This document shows positions 43,847-54,301 of a stretch of DNA of 64,000 bases, piece by piece. Numbering within the stretch: the first letter of the stretch is position 1; every line of letters starts with the position of its first letter. The notes under the pieces are model-generated. The model saw only the letters and a program-made list of their open reading frames with translations. It was not told the origin of the DNA and searched no databases. Source of the stretch: Helicoverpa zea (lineage: Eukaryota > Arthropoda > Insecta > Lepidoptera > Noctuidae); the NCBI RefSeq assembly GCF_022581195.2, contig NC_061454.1, positions 7,254,001 through 7,318,000 on the forward strand, written 5' to 3'. The position numbers and the translations under genes are program-made.

Positions 43847-44916
43847 ATGAATGACGAGATGAAGAATAATGTTAAAGAAACTAGAGAGTTATACTCCATA
43901 ATTCACCAAGAATATGTGATTATGGCAGAATAGTAAGTACAATGTCATGTTATAGCTGTGCTAATTTAAGAAGTAATTAAAAGTTTCCTCATCACAGCTT
44001 AAGTTCACATCACAATACCGAATGAATGATTAACTAGAATTTATTCCCTTTTCAGTCGTATGTTACAAACAGAAAACCTGCAAGGAATATATGTAATTCC
44101 ATCATATGAGAACTCATTTTGTAAGTATGGCACAATTCATTTAAACTTGACTTATATAAAAATAACAGTCATGAATGAAAAACCTTCCCTAATAATAATT
44201 TCATAATCGTTTCCAGTGTGGTTTGGTGTTATTTTTGTAAGAGCTGGTTTGTATGAAGGAGGTGTTTTTAGATTTACTATAACTTTGCCAGACAAGTTTC
44301 CAGATGAAGAGGTTCCTGTAAGTATTACTAGAAAATCATACCCAATACTTACTGTCTCATAATTGAATAGATTAATGCAAGAAATTCTGATTCCCAGGTT
44401 GTGACATTTACATCAAACATATACCACCCAGCTATTGATGCTCAAACTGGTGTTTTATACTTGGGAGAGGTTTTTCCACAATGGGATAGGAAATATAACC
44501 ACATTTGGCAAATACTGAAATATGTTTATTCAATATTTCACAACTTGAATGTAAAAGCACCTGCAAATGTAGAGGCTTCAGTTGCGTAAGTATCACACAT
44601 TGTGTAATTATTTTAACGTAATCACATTACTTATCTGAAAATGTAATATGAAATTATTTTCAGATACAAAAGCAATAAAAAGACTTTCATGGAGAAAGTA
44701 AGAGAATGTGTGGTTTTAAGTATAGACCATGTATATGACGACCCACCAACAGAGGATAAGCATTACATAACTTTTAAGCCATATGACCCAGATGTTCATG
44801 ATACTGTCAAAAATTTAATGCTTAAGACTCCCCCACCGAATGAAGGTGCTAATCAAGGTATTTCTTGGGTACAACCAGGGTCATTTCAAGCTTTTTCTAA
44901 AGAAGAAACAACATAG
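43847..44916 (+). CDS. AKTIP: AKTIP / crossbronx homologue, catalytically dead E2-like protein
   Basis: CDS join is 43847-43932, 44056-44120, 44217-44317, 44398-44585 and 44664-44916 (230 aa), all GT-AG. AKTIP/FTS is the E2-variant subunit of the FTS-Hook-FHIP complex that links vesicles to dynein. The Drosophila counterpart is crossbronx. Visible features are E-Y-x-I-M-A-E-Y near the N-terminus, G-I-Y-V-I-P-S-Y, W-F-G-V-I-F-V-R, F-T-I-T-L-P-D-x-F-P, I-Y-H-P and a terminal I-S-W-V-x-P-G-S-F. After 'YHP' the active-site Cys of true E2 enzymes is missing, as expected for this family. The start ATG at 43847 is the only one in frame before the conserved region. Transcription is convergent with UPF0598. 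Confidence 0.9.
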
Positions 44917-45069
44917 TTATTTTATAATCAGAATATATTTAAACATACTATCTAAATAATTATAAGGGTATGTACACAATCACAAAAGTTCATTTTAATT
45001 CGCCATAAATTATATCCTGTGATAATGATGATACATATATTGTTCACTAATTTATTGTTAAAACCACCA

Positions 45070-45075
45070 AATAAA
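45070..45075 (+). terminator. AKTIP-like gene poly(A) signal
   Basis: AATAAA lies about 150 bases after the stop codon. It is the nearest canonical hexamer. Confidence 0.6.
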
Positions 45076-45099
45076 TAATGTTGTTCATAATGTGGTAGT

Positions 45100-45105
45100 T
45101 TTATT
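45100..45105 (-). terminator. UPF0598 gene poly(A) signal
   Basis: AATAAA on the minus strand (TTTATT on plus) lies about 47 bases after the UPF0598 stop. It faces the AKTIP signal 25-30 bases away, so the two mRNA 3' ends probably meet or overlap. Confidence 0.55.
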
Positions 45106-45151
45106 TAATGACCTATAAAACCTTACACAAGAATGTCATTTCCTGTTTCAA

Positions 45152-45999
45152 TTAGTCTGATTCAGACCTGATAGATAATTTATGTTTTGTAACTTGTTCC
45201 TGAAACCAATCTTGATCTAGTTCATATGTGTTGTTTCGCCATGTAAAGTGTGTTGGTGCATTTGTTTCATTATTATTGAACTGAAAATATTTACTAAATT
45301 CTATTGCTAACTTTGACTTCACTAATCCTACACCACCATACTTTTCGTCAGTGGGGTGGTAAACTCTGCCTGTGCTGGGAAGCATATAAATTTTATCAGG
45401 CTGAAATTTTGATTTCATTAGGTCACCTACATAACCATAACATAAAAAATCTGTATCATCAATATTAACAACGTGAGTATAAACTATAGGGACATCATCA
45501 CAGCGTATAAAATTCCTCTCCCGTCCACATAAAGAGATGAAAGGAAAGTCTTCTTGATACCTTCCAGTGTTATTGAGGCGAATTCTCTTGAAAAAGAACT
45601 GTAAGAACTTCTTTTCCTTGAAGCATGATGTGAAGTTTTTCATTTTAGAATCATCTAAAAACAACTAAATAGAAAAAAGAAAGTAAGCATACATAGTTTT
45701 AAACATTATATTAGCAATACTTATCATTGCAATTTGTATTTTTCAAATGTTGTATTATCTTAGTTAACTACCTAAAACTAGTTATTTATACTAGAGTTAA
45801 GAATTGCAAGGTAGTTATATTTATATTGGTAAATTGAATTGTTGCTTACCATCCCTTGATGATCAATAAAGTAAAAATATTCTCTTATTTTTGGTTCTGG
45901 TTCTTGACCTTGAATGTAATGAAGATGTCGCACTTTGCAATATTTCGTTGATAATATTTTGGAAAAAGTTCGCAAGCTACATGTTAAGACCATTTTCAA
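45152..45999 (-). CDS. UPF0598 family protein (C8orf82 homologue)
   Basis: The minus-strand join is 45999-45850 and 45664-45152 (220 aa), with a phase-0 GT-AG intron. The hallmarks are Y-I-Q-G-Q-x-P-E-P-x-x-R-E-Y-F-Y-F-I-D-H-Q-G at the end of exon 1. Exon 2 follows with L-F-L-D-D-S-K-M-K-N-F, G-R-Y, C-G-R-E-R-N-F-I-R-C-D-D and G-G-V-G-L-V-K-S. The length matches the family (about 216 aa in human). The function of UPF0598 is not established. The first 25 residues are basic and hydrophobic (R, K, S, T, L) and could act as a mitochondrial presequence, which is inference. The gene is divergent from KATNB1 with about 800 bases between start codons. Confidence 0.9.
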
Positions 46000-46800
46000 A
46001 TATATTTCACCATGAAGTGTTAAGATATTACATTCAGAATCATAGAGCAGTTTGTTTTGATAGTTTCATAACATGACCTATTGATAGATAAGTTTATCGC
46101 CGTCTCCCCTCTCCCCATGTAATTCAAAGTCTATCTTTTCTCTTAAAGTCTAAAAACTCCAGCCTGACAATAGTGACAACTTGCCAACGAAAATCAATGT
46201 ATGTCACAGATTACTAGATGTAAGGCCGATTGTTGTTGACAGTTCCTCGGCAAGGTATTCGGGAAAGTTAATTGCAGCAGCATAAGGAACTCTGAAACAC
46301 TCTTCTTTTCAATCTCTGAAGACGTAAATAAAAATAGCATCGAAATAAGATTAAACATGGTAGATTGAGGATAGGACATAATCCAATACTGGTCATACGC
46401 ACTTTTATATTAAAGATTTATCGTATTTTTTTAGATTACTTTAAAATAACCGTAAACATAAACATTACGTATTATTTATTTTGTAATATACAAATTGGTT
46501 CCTCTCTACTCTTAGCATACAATGACAGATGATGACAGTGACAGAAAACTACTTCTGCTGTCTATCTGCTGCTGATCATTTAATTCTGTGACAGATGTGA
46601 AGAATAGAAAGAAAACTGTGAGAAAGATCCAACCATACACAAATAAATAAGGACTTTAAACAAATATGTAAATTATAACAGTGAAATATTCAGATATATG
46701 ATGAAAATTTGATGTCAATATTATATTAAGTTAAAAGCGAATATCTTGTTCGACAAGGTTACATTTTCCGTACATGGAATTCACATGAATCAAAATTACG
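46000..46800. promoter_or_regulatory. Shared divergent promoter region of UPF0598 and KATNB1
   Basis: The 800 bases between the two start codons contain no coding exon. The head-to-head arrangement suggests a bidirectional or paired promoter plus both 5' UTRs. No TATA box or start site can be fixed. Two short upstream ATGs precede the KATNB1 start. Confidence 0.4.
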
Positions 46801-49800
46801 ATGGAGAGCGTACGACGATCATGGAAACTGCGTATGTTTAGTTAATGAGGCACTTTACCATATCAAAGATCGTCATAATGAAATTTTATAAATGTTGTGT
46901 GAATTATCTTTGCAGAGGAATTTGTTGCTCACAAAGCAAATGTCAACTGTCTGGCTATGGGCCACAAGTCCAATCAGGTGCTGGCGACTGGTGGCGATGA
47001 CAAAAAAGTTAATTTGTGGGCTATTGGAAGACAGAGTTGCCTTATGGTTGGTCAAATTGCTAATGGTTTACATGATATTTTGTACTAAAATTCTTAGGTA
47101 CCTACATATTTTCTAAATATTTCAGAGTTTAAGTGGACATACAACTCCTGTAGAATGTGTGTGTTTCGGTCATTCTGAAGACTTAGTTTGTGCAGGATCA
47201 CAAACAGGTGCTTTAAAAATATGGGATTTGGAAGCAGCTAAATTGTTAAGAACATTCACTGGACACAAAGGAGCTATCAAATGTATGGACTTTCATCCGT
47301 ATGGTGATTACCTGACAACTGGCTCATGTGACAGTAATGTTAAGCTATGGGATACAAGAAAGAGAGGATGTATTGTTACTTACTCTAGCCACCGCCTCGC
47401 AGTCAACAGCCTTCAGTTTAGTCCTGATGGACAATGGATTGCATCTGCTTGTGAAGATGGTATGTTTAAATGAAAACATTATCTCATAAGAATGATAGAA
47501 AAATTAGATTTGTATTACTCAATTAATTACTTAACTTACAGGTTTAGTCAAAGTGTGGGATGTGCGTGTTGGGAAAGTCCTTCAAGAGTTTATGGAGCAC
47601 ACATCAGCAGTGACTTGTGTCAAATTTCATCCTCATGAGTTTCTACTGGCCAGCTGTGGAACTGATAGAACTGTTAATTTCTGGGACATGGAGAAGTTCC
47701 AGTTAGTATCCAAGTTTGAAAAAGACAACACATCTATTAGGTATGATTACTGCAAGTTGCATTGCATTTGCTTAGTTTGTTACAGCTAAGTGTAGCTTAA
47801 TGTGTTATTTCCATTGTTCAGACACATGGTGTTTAGTGATGATGGTGCAACATTGCTTGGTTGTGCTAACGATGGGTTGCATGTCGTTGGATGGGAACCA
47901 GCCCGAGTGTTTGACACTGTTCATGGACATTGGGGTCAGATTAATGATATCACTGTTGCACAAACACAATTAGTAAGTGAACTGCCATTCATCCTAAAAT
48001 CAATTCAACTTAATTTTAAGAATTTTTTACATGATTTTCTTTTACTATTACAGATAGCTGGATCATTCCATTCAACTTATGTTGTTCTATCAGTTGTTGA
48101 TCTCAATAAAGTGCATCCTTTTGGTGGGCCACCTCCTGTATCTCCTCCAGTTGTAAGAGATCTTTCACCTTTCCAAAAGGGCCATTCAGTACGCAAAAGC
48201 TTTTCAAAGGAAAAACCACCAAAAGAAGGTTAGAATTGTCATAGTAGTATTTATTTCCATTTAATGTTCTAAACTAATCCAACCCTTTCTAATCTGTCAC
48301 AGTCATGCATAGACCAACTCTTCTTGATGAAAAGACTGCTGAAGAATCTACTTCAGGGACTGAAGCAGATGAGGATTCAGGTGCTGTTATACCCAATTTT
48401 AATGACTACACTGAGATATTCCGACCTTCTAGAGCATGTGAGTAGATAACATAGACCCACAACCCATCCACACAAATGTCATATGCATATAAAAATTATC
48501 ATTAAAATTTGCTCACATCAATTTATATATTTTTCTAGTAACACGCACACCTCCACCAGCCACCAGTTTGTCATCAGAAGATTATTCAATAACAGGTGAA
48601 ATTCATTATTAGATAGAAATTGTTAAATACAAACACAAGTTAACACTTCGCACGCATTACAAACATAGCTAATTTATTGGATAGACAGCTTATAATTACT
48701 TACTTTGACTATCTGTAAAGTACCTAATTGATTAGTTTTCCTACAAAATGATGAATACCTTATTTCAATCTTCTATCACGGGCAATGATGATTTTATCGG
48801 GTAATGATAATGATGAACTAAATGACAACAAATAATAATATGTCTGTATGTTAGCACCCGAGATGACAGAGAAGGCGGTGTCGACGCCCGCGGTGAACAC
48901 TACGTTGCGCGACCTGATGCTGGACGAGCCGGTGCCGCTCGCGCGCCCGCTGCCGCAGCCCTCGCCGCCGCAGCGACAGCGCTCCGACCACTACTCGCGC
49001 ATCCCCACTTCCACTAAAGAACATTACAATCTTCTCGAAAAGAAACCCGAAGGTTTTACCAGTAAGATTTTCCGGCTTCATTGATCCTCTACATTAGTTT
49101 TGAGCATTAACCCTTCTAATTTCTGAGCTGCAACTAACAACTTCTATCATTTTTTTTTATTTTGGGGACAGGGGGAGCTTTGTTCTTATGCTGTACTACC
49201 AGGGGCGGATCCAGCCCTCAAAAAGGATGTAGGCACATTCATAAAATTCATCATACATTATTTGTGGCAGTAAATAAGGGAGTATATAAGAGGAGTACAT
49301 TGGGTGTTTATGGTCTATGTTAGGAATTATATGGGGGTAGTAAATAAGAAACTACTAAAGGGTAAAGTAGTACATGTCGACGGTTAACCACCAAGAACTC
49401 CTAACTCAATATGTCAAAACTTTTCAGTAGAGGCACAAAAAAGCCACCAAAGTCCGCACTCGTAAAGTTAGTAGATAATTCCATGATTGTAAAAATGCCC
49501 GAAATATTACGAATTATAAATAGAAGATTTTTCTATTAGATGAGATACAATATTTTTGAATAGAATCCGCGAAAAAACCAATTGGTCAAAATATGTCAGT
49601 TAGGAGGTCTTGGTAGTTAACCGTCGATATGGGAGTATTGTATGGGGTATAGTACAAGTAAATTAGGTTTCTGGGCACGCCAAAAGTATCCACTACAGTA
49701 GATCCGCCACTGTGTATTATGCTTATTTAGCAAAACTGGGTGAATAGTAGACAGGTTTTGAAAGCGATCACTCCAAACAACTTTCTTGAGGAAAATAGTT

Positions 49801-51595
49801 TTCATATAACTGTACCTAATTGCATTGCATTATGTTTTACATATTGAAGGTGTAATTTACATAAAGTTAAACAATGCTATTTGCTTAATCAGGGGTGACG
49901 GACAACACAAAAGAAAATAATGCATTCACATCAGCGCAATCATTAAGAGATTATACCGCCACTCCGCTCACGGCAAACTCGCTTAATCGACACAATTCAT
50001 ACAAAGAAACAAAGTCTACCACAGATTTGTGTAAGTTTAGAAAATATTTATTTTTGTAAATATTGGTTTTGATGAGAATTTTTGTAGGTTTTTGAAAGTA
50101 ATGCTTACTATTACTTTTGCAGCTAGCACCAACCTCCGACCAAGTAATAGTGAGATTTCATTAGGGCCACCAACCTTAGGGCCTAGATCTCTATCATTTA
50201 CGAGAGCTCCTAGTGAAACTCCAAGGTATGAAGTTAATGATTACTTATATAGGTATTGCTGATTATTTTATTAAATATGCTCAATGCTCATAAAACTACA
50301 TATATTTCCAGAAGAAGAGTAGAGACTGCTACTAGAGAAAACGTGGTAGTTTCTCGCAGTGTTGAGACGCCAGAGGCCGAGCCTGAGCCGGAGTTCGTAC
50401 CTTACACCACAGACAGACCTGTGGGTCTTGATCTCGATGAGTTTTTACCCGTAAGTATGAAATTATTCATGGTGTGTTTTTGTTAAACTATCGAGAAACA
50501 ATTCTTTAGAAAAACTTAGCGCATTCGAAGATGCCTGTTAACACTACTGAAATCGCTGACGTCAGTCGGGCAGTTAGGTTAAACTATATGATGTCATATA
50601 GTCCTCGTAAAACGCTAGGTCGCAGAGTAGAGGTATAAAGCATGTATTGTGTTACAGCGCGGCCTCGCGGGCGGCATGGCGCGGCGCGGCGCGCGGGGCG
50701 GCGGCGCCGAGCCCAGCGAGCAGGAGGTGCTGGGCGTCATGATGCGCGGACACGACTCCATGATGGCCGTGCTCACTGCTCGCCAGCGCGCCTTACAGGT
50801 ACCACACTCACACCAACTTCTAGAGCATTTAATTTATAGGTAAACCGAATATTATTATGATTCAAAGAAGGATTACCCAGTTCCAGGCCAGAGCGGTACG
50901 AGTGTTAGTTAGTTCAGTGGTCTTGGTTGTATTTTTATTCTTACATATTCTCTATCTTTCCAGATATTTCATTCCGTCCGAGTCAATAAAAGTCTGAGAT
51001 CTGCATTGGAGTCTGTTATAGCTCTTGAAGATACTTCAGTCATACTTGACATACTCAATGTTATGGCACATAGACCGTAAGTACTATTATCATGTTAAGG
51101 TCAAAATGTCCATTTTCAGTATGCTAATAGAATTTCCCCTTTTTGTGCTTGCCTCCTATAAGTAGTATGTTTTGTTGCAGATCATTGTGGAATTTAGATA
51201 TATGCCTTTTAATGCTGCCCAAGATATATGAATTGTTGCAAAGCAAATATGAATCGTAAGTATACTTAGTATTGATCAATGTTTTTACCAATTGAAATTA
51301 AGAATAATATATTGAATTCCCTTTTTTCTTAAATTGTAGATATATGCAATGTGGATGTAATGCCTTGAGACTAATAGTACGTAACTTCTCATCTGTGGTG
51401 AGAGCAAATGTCAGTGCCCCAGTGCGGACACTGGGTGTCGACATTCCTCGTGAGGAGCGGTATGCTAAATGTATGCAGATACATCGGCTACTGCTTGATG
51501 TGCGTGCATTTTTGCTGAAAAGACAAACACTTCAAGGTCGCCTCGGCGCTGCCTTCAGAGATCTCCATAACCTTATGCAGCAAGGTCTTGACTGA
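46801..51595 (+). CDS. KATNB1: Katanin p80 WD40 subunit B1, 16 coding exons
   Basis: Exons: 46801-46831, 46916-47046, 47126-47459, 47542-47740, 47822-47972, 48054-48228, 48303-48437, 48539-48595, 48855-49061, 49893-50030, 50123-50225, 50312-50450, 50658-50798, 50964-51076, 51181-51255 and 51340-51595. These sum to 2385 bases (794 aa). Katanin p80 targets and regulates the p60 microtubule-severing ATPase at centrosomes and spindle poles. The start is supported by W-K-L-Q-E-F-V-A-H, as in other p80 proteins. About residues 10-320 form six WD40 repeats (for example K-I-W-D-L-E-A-A-K, K-L-W-D-T-R-K, N-F-W-D-M-E-K-F). A proline/serine linker contains the N-D-Y-T-E-I-F motif, and about 625-790 is the con80 p60-binding domain (L-L-Q-S-K-Y-E-S-Y, G-V-D-I-x-R-E-E-R). 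It is longer than human (655 aa) through the linker. The exon-2 donor GTTGGT is weak. Confidence 0.93.
49200..49712. mobile_element. hAT-type MITE in KATNB1 intron 9
   Basis: The ends CAGGGGCGGATCCAG and (reverse complement) CAGTGGCGGATCTACTG are hAT-like, flanked by an imperfect 8-bp duplication, TGTACTAC (49192-49199) and TGTATTAT (49713-49720). Inside is a second inverted repeat of about 28 bases around 'cgacggttaaccaccaagaa' (49378-49406) and its complement (49597-49626). It encodes no protein. Confidence 0.65.
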
Positions 51596-51794
51596 CATGT
51601 GAACCACATGCTGAATATCATGTCAGGATGAGTGATAAAAGAACTGACAAAATAATTAACTTCCCATCCTAAGTACTAATTAATTAATATTTTTATAAAT
51701 CTAACAATTATGAAATTTTCTCACTGTTGACTTAAACTGACTTAGAACTTACTGTTTCAAAAACATGCATACAGCCACTTATATATTTATTAAC

Positions 51795-51800
51795 AATAAA
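51795..51800 (+). terminator. KATNB1 poly(A) signal
   Basis: AATAAA lies 200 bases after the stop codon and is the first canonical hexamer in the 3' UTR. Confidence 0.55.
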
Positions 51801-52065
51801 AGATTATAATTAGAAAGACGTTTGTTTATTTTACATCTTACAGTCATGTTTTACATATTTTCACAATACAATATTTTTCATATACAACAAGGTTCAGAAT
51901 GTAGCTAAGGGAGTGCCAATGATTCAGCACATCCATTGCCTCAATATGGCAATACTTTAGTTGCCCGTGTAAACCATCATACAATTTCAGATAGCCAGCT
52001 CATGTTCTGTAAAACAATAGATAGCATAACATTATTAAAAACAATGTAAGATATTATTATAGACT

Positions 52066-52932
52066 AGCTTTCCGCCCGCGGCTTCGCCCGCGTGGAATTC
52101 GGTTATATTGCGGTATAAATCACAACTATAAGAAAACTTCTCATTCCCACGGAAAAATCTAAGAAGCGCGATGTAACGCTGGATACGATGAGCTACAGGT
52201 TAAAGCGCGAGATATCATTGCACTTCTTACGTATCTTAAAAAAAACAACGTCACCACGTTTTAAAAAGCTATCATTCCACTTCTTACGTATTTTAAAAAC
52301 ACATCGTTACCACGTTTTAAAAACACCCAGCGCCATCTATCGCATACCTCAAGAACTAAATAACTTAACTAATACTTATACCAATTAGTAATTCGTTGAA
52401 TTATAGTTATTTCAGGATAAGTAGATGTAAAAAAAACAGTTAAGATGATAAAACAAATTGTACGTCATCCCTCGGGAATTCCTCATTTTCGAGGATTCAT
52501 TATCGTATCATTTAGCTTCTAAATTTATATGTTCATATTCGTTTGCAATATATAAGTAGATGTAAAAAAAAACAGTTTAGACGATTAAACAAATTGTACA
52601 TCATCCCTCGGGAATTCCTCATTTTCGGGGATTCATTATCGTATCATTTAGCTTCTAAATTTACATGTTTATATTCGTTTGCAATATATTACCTTGTTTT
52701 AAACGACACACAGCGCCATCTACAATCCATCCATCAAGCAAACAATATTTTTGTTTTCCCTCGGGAATATCTATTTTTTTCGGGATAAAAAGTACCCTAT
52801 TATTTAATCCGGACTTCTAACTTTACGTCTGCAAAATTTCAAAGCAATCGGTTCAGTAGTTACGGCGTGAAAGCGGAACAAACAAACAAACAAACAAACA
52901 AACTCACTTTCCGATTTATAATATTAGTAAGG
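52066..52932 (+). mobile_element. Lepidopteran non-LTR retroposon remnant with internal tandem duplications
   Basis: The element starts with 'ctagctttccgcccgcggct' and ends with 'aagcaatcggttcagtagtt', a run of CAAA units and 'tataatattagtaagg'. This is a very widespread retroposon pattern in moths. Internally, 52419-52553 is repeated as 52554-52688 (135-bp period, few mismatches), and 52212-52268 is repeated as 52269-52326. A possible 6-bp ATAGAC repeat flanks it. It has no intact ORF. Confidence 0.6.
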
Positions 52933-53098
52933 ATAGACAGTCTTTTAACTAAAAAGCATCTGACAACCTTTGGATAGAGTTTAACTTTCGATGGATTGAT
53001 TACGGGCAGTTTGTTGTGTACACAAATGGAAATACACAACAATTAGTAAATACATTGAGGTACAAAAAACATTTTATTTTTTAATACCTGTTATTGGT

Positions 53099-53545
53099 CT
53101 ACAGATTTTCATCACTCTGTATGTGTTTTTCTTTCCGTCTTTTATTCTTAGTTACTTCAGTAACTGGACTATTGCTTGGCCTTTTCATCTTATTGAACTT
53201 TTCCATTTTCTTAGCAAGAATATCATCCGAAACATCTTTCACCATTTCACCACTGTTATCTTCAGTTTTGGCACCATTCTCTAGCTCCATAAGCCTTTCA
53301 ATCTCTGGGTTCATACCCTTAAACGATAGCCTGCCTTCGAGCATTGTTTCACAAAATATGAAGCTAGACTCTGATATAAAGTTACCAGAAGCACTCCGCA
53401 TTTCATTTGTAATTATATTAGAATATAAACTATCAAGGTCTTGTGTATTTTCTATTTCTTTTTCTATTCTCTCTTTTGTTTTCTTCATGAACTTCATATC
53501 CAAAACCGATTTGGGTAATTGTATTTTTTTGCTTTTTCCTGCCAT
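53099..53545 (-). CDS. MPHOSPH6: M-phase phosphoprotein 6 (exosome cofactor), single exon
   Basis: This is a 148-aa basic protein. MPP6 binds the nuclear RNA exosome and Mtr4 helicase and is needed for 5.8S rRNA 3' processing. Family signatures are a basic N-terminus followed by L-D-M-K-F-M-K-K (human L-L-R-M-K-F-M), a central E-S-S-F-I-F-C-E-x-M-L-E-G-R-L-S-F-K-G-M-N-P-E-I-E-x-L-M core, then D-V-S-D-D-I-L-A and a lysine-rich C-terminus. Length is close to the human protein (160 aa). The ATG at 53545 is the only start before the conserved block. A minus-strand AATAAA (53073-53078) lies about 20 bases after the stop, so the 3' UTR is short. The plus-strand ORF over the same bases is a shadow. 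Confidence 0.85.
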   Translation of the reverse strand: MAGKSKKIQLPKSVLDMKFMKKTKERIEKEIENTQDLDSLYSNIITNEMRSASGNFISESSFIFCETMLEGRLSFKGMNPEIERLMELENGAKTEDNSGEMVKDVSDDILAKKMEKFNKMKRPSNSPVTEVTKNKRRKEKHIQSDENL

Positions 53546-53639
53546 GGTTATTTTGTTTTTATCAATTTCAGCACGTGAAAAACTTATTTTTACAAAAGCT
53601 AAGCCGACGGTGAAATAAATTTAACCTGTTCACCACAGT

Positions 53640-54115
53640 TTGCATAGATACACTCGTGGGTCCATCAGAAGAATCTCAACCTCTTGAATGCCATTTCATT
53701 AGCTCTTCGGAATTTGCAGTGTACAAAGTATTTCGTATTTATATTTAATTATCAAGCATGTGCGAGTTTTAAATTCTAATCCTGCGACAATATTCTTTCA
53801 GAATTTCAGAACCAAATCTGTCATGTCAGTTACATTACGTCAGTGTCAATTTTATTATTTACCCACATGGCACATGGTAGGCTAAAGTTTTTCGACCATA
53901 CCGCCTAATCTTTCGTAGTTGTGTTAAAATATATCATTGTGGCATTTTTAGCCACACTCTACCTTCATTATAGACAGACTCTACCTGCTAAGTTATTCGC
54001 AGTCGCTGAGGAGTAGTGTGATCAGTGTGGGGGGACTTAATAATTTTCTATCTGTGGTATATTAACGTTCACTCATTACATGTCATTGACATATATTCTA
54101 GCGATAGACAAGAAC
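53640..54115. other. MPHOSPH6 upstream region, no recognised exon
   Basis: This is the presumed 5' UTR/promoter of MPHOSPH6. I translated the minus strand in all frames looking for a downstream exon of the candidate at 59678-59790 and found none that I could recognise. Confidence 0.35.
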
Positions 54116-54301
54116 ATCCATACAAATGGTCGGATTCTCGCCACAGAGTGTCTTTGATTAGCACGTGTGCCTAGAATTTTCAGCTGTTTTAAGTGTTTTG
54201 GTGAACTTTTGTGACTTAGTTTTGTGTTTGTGTGTTGTCTTTTTGTTTGTTACCAGTGGTGTGTTGTTATTTCGGTAACTAACCAGTTTTTTACAAGCAT
54301 A

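Noticed and set aside
46194..46379. Small minus-strand ORF between UPF0598 and KATNB1
   Set aside because: It has no homology that I can see and it lies in the divergent promoter region.
53094..53618. 174-aa plus-strand ORF rich in Ser/Phe/Leu
   Set aside because: It is the antisense shadow of MPHOSPH6. Its apparent hydrophobicity comes from the complement of the Lys/Glu-rich gene.
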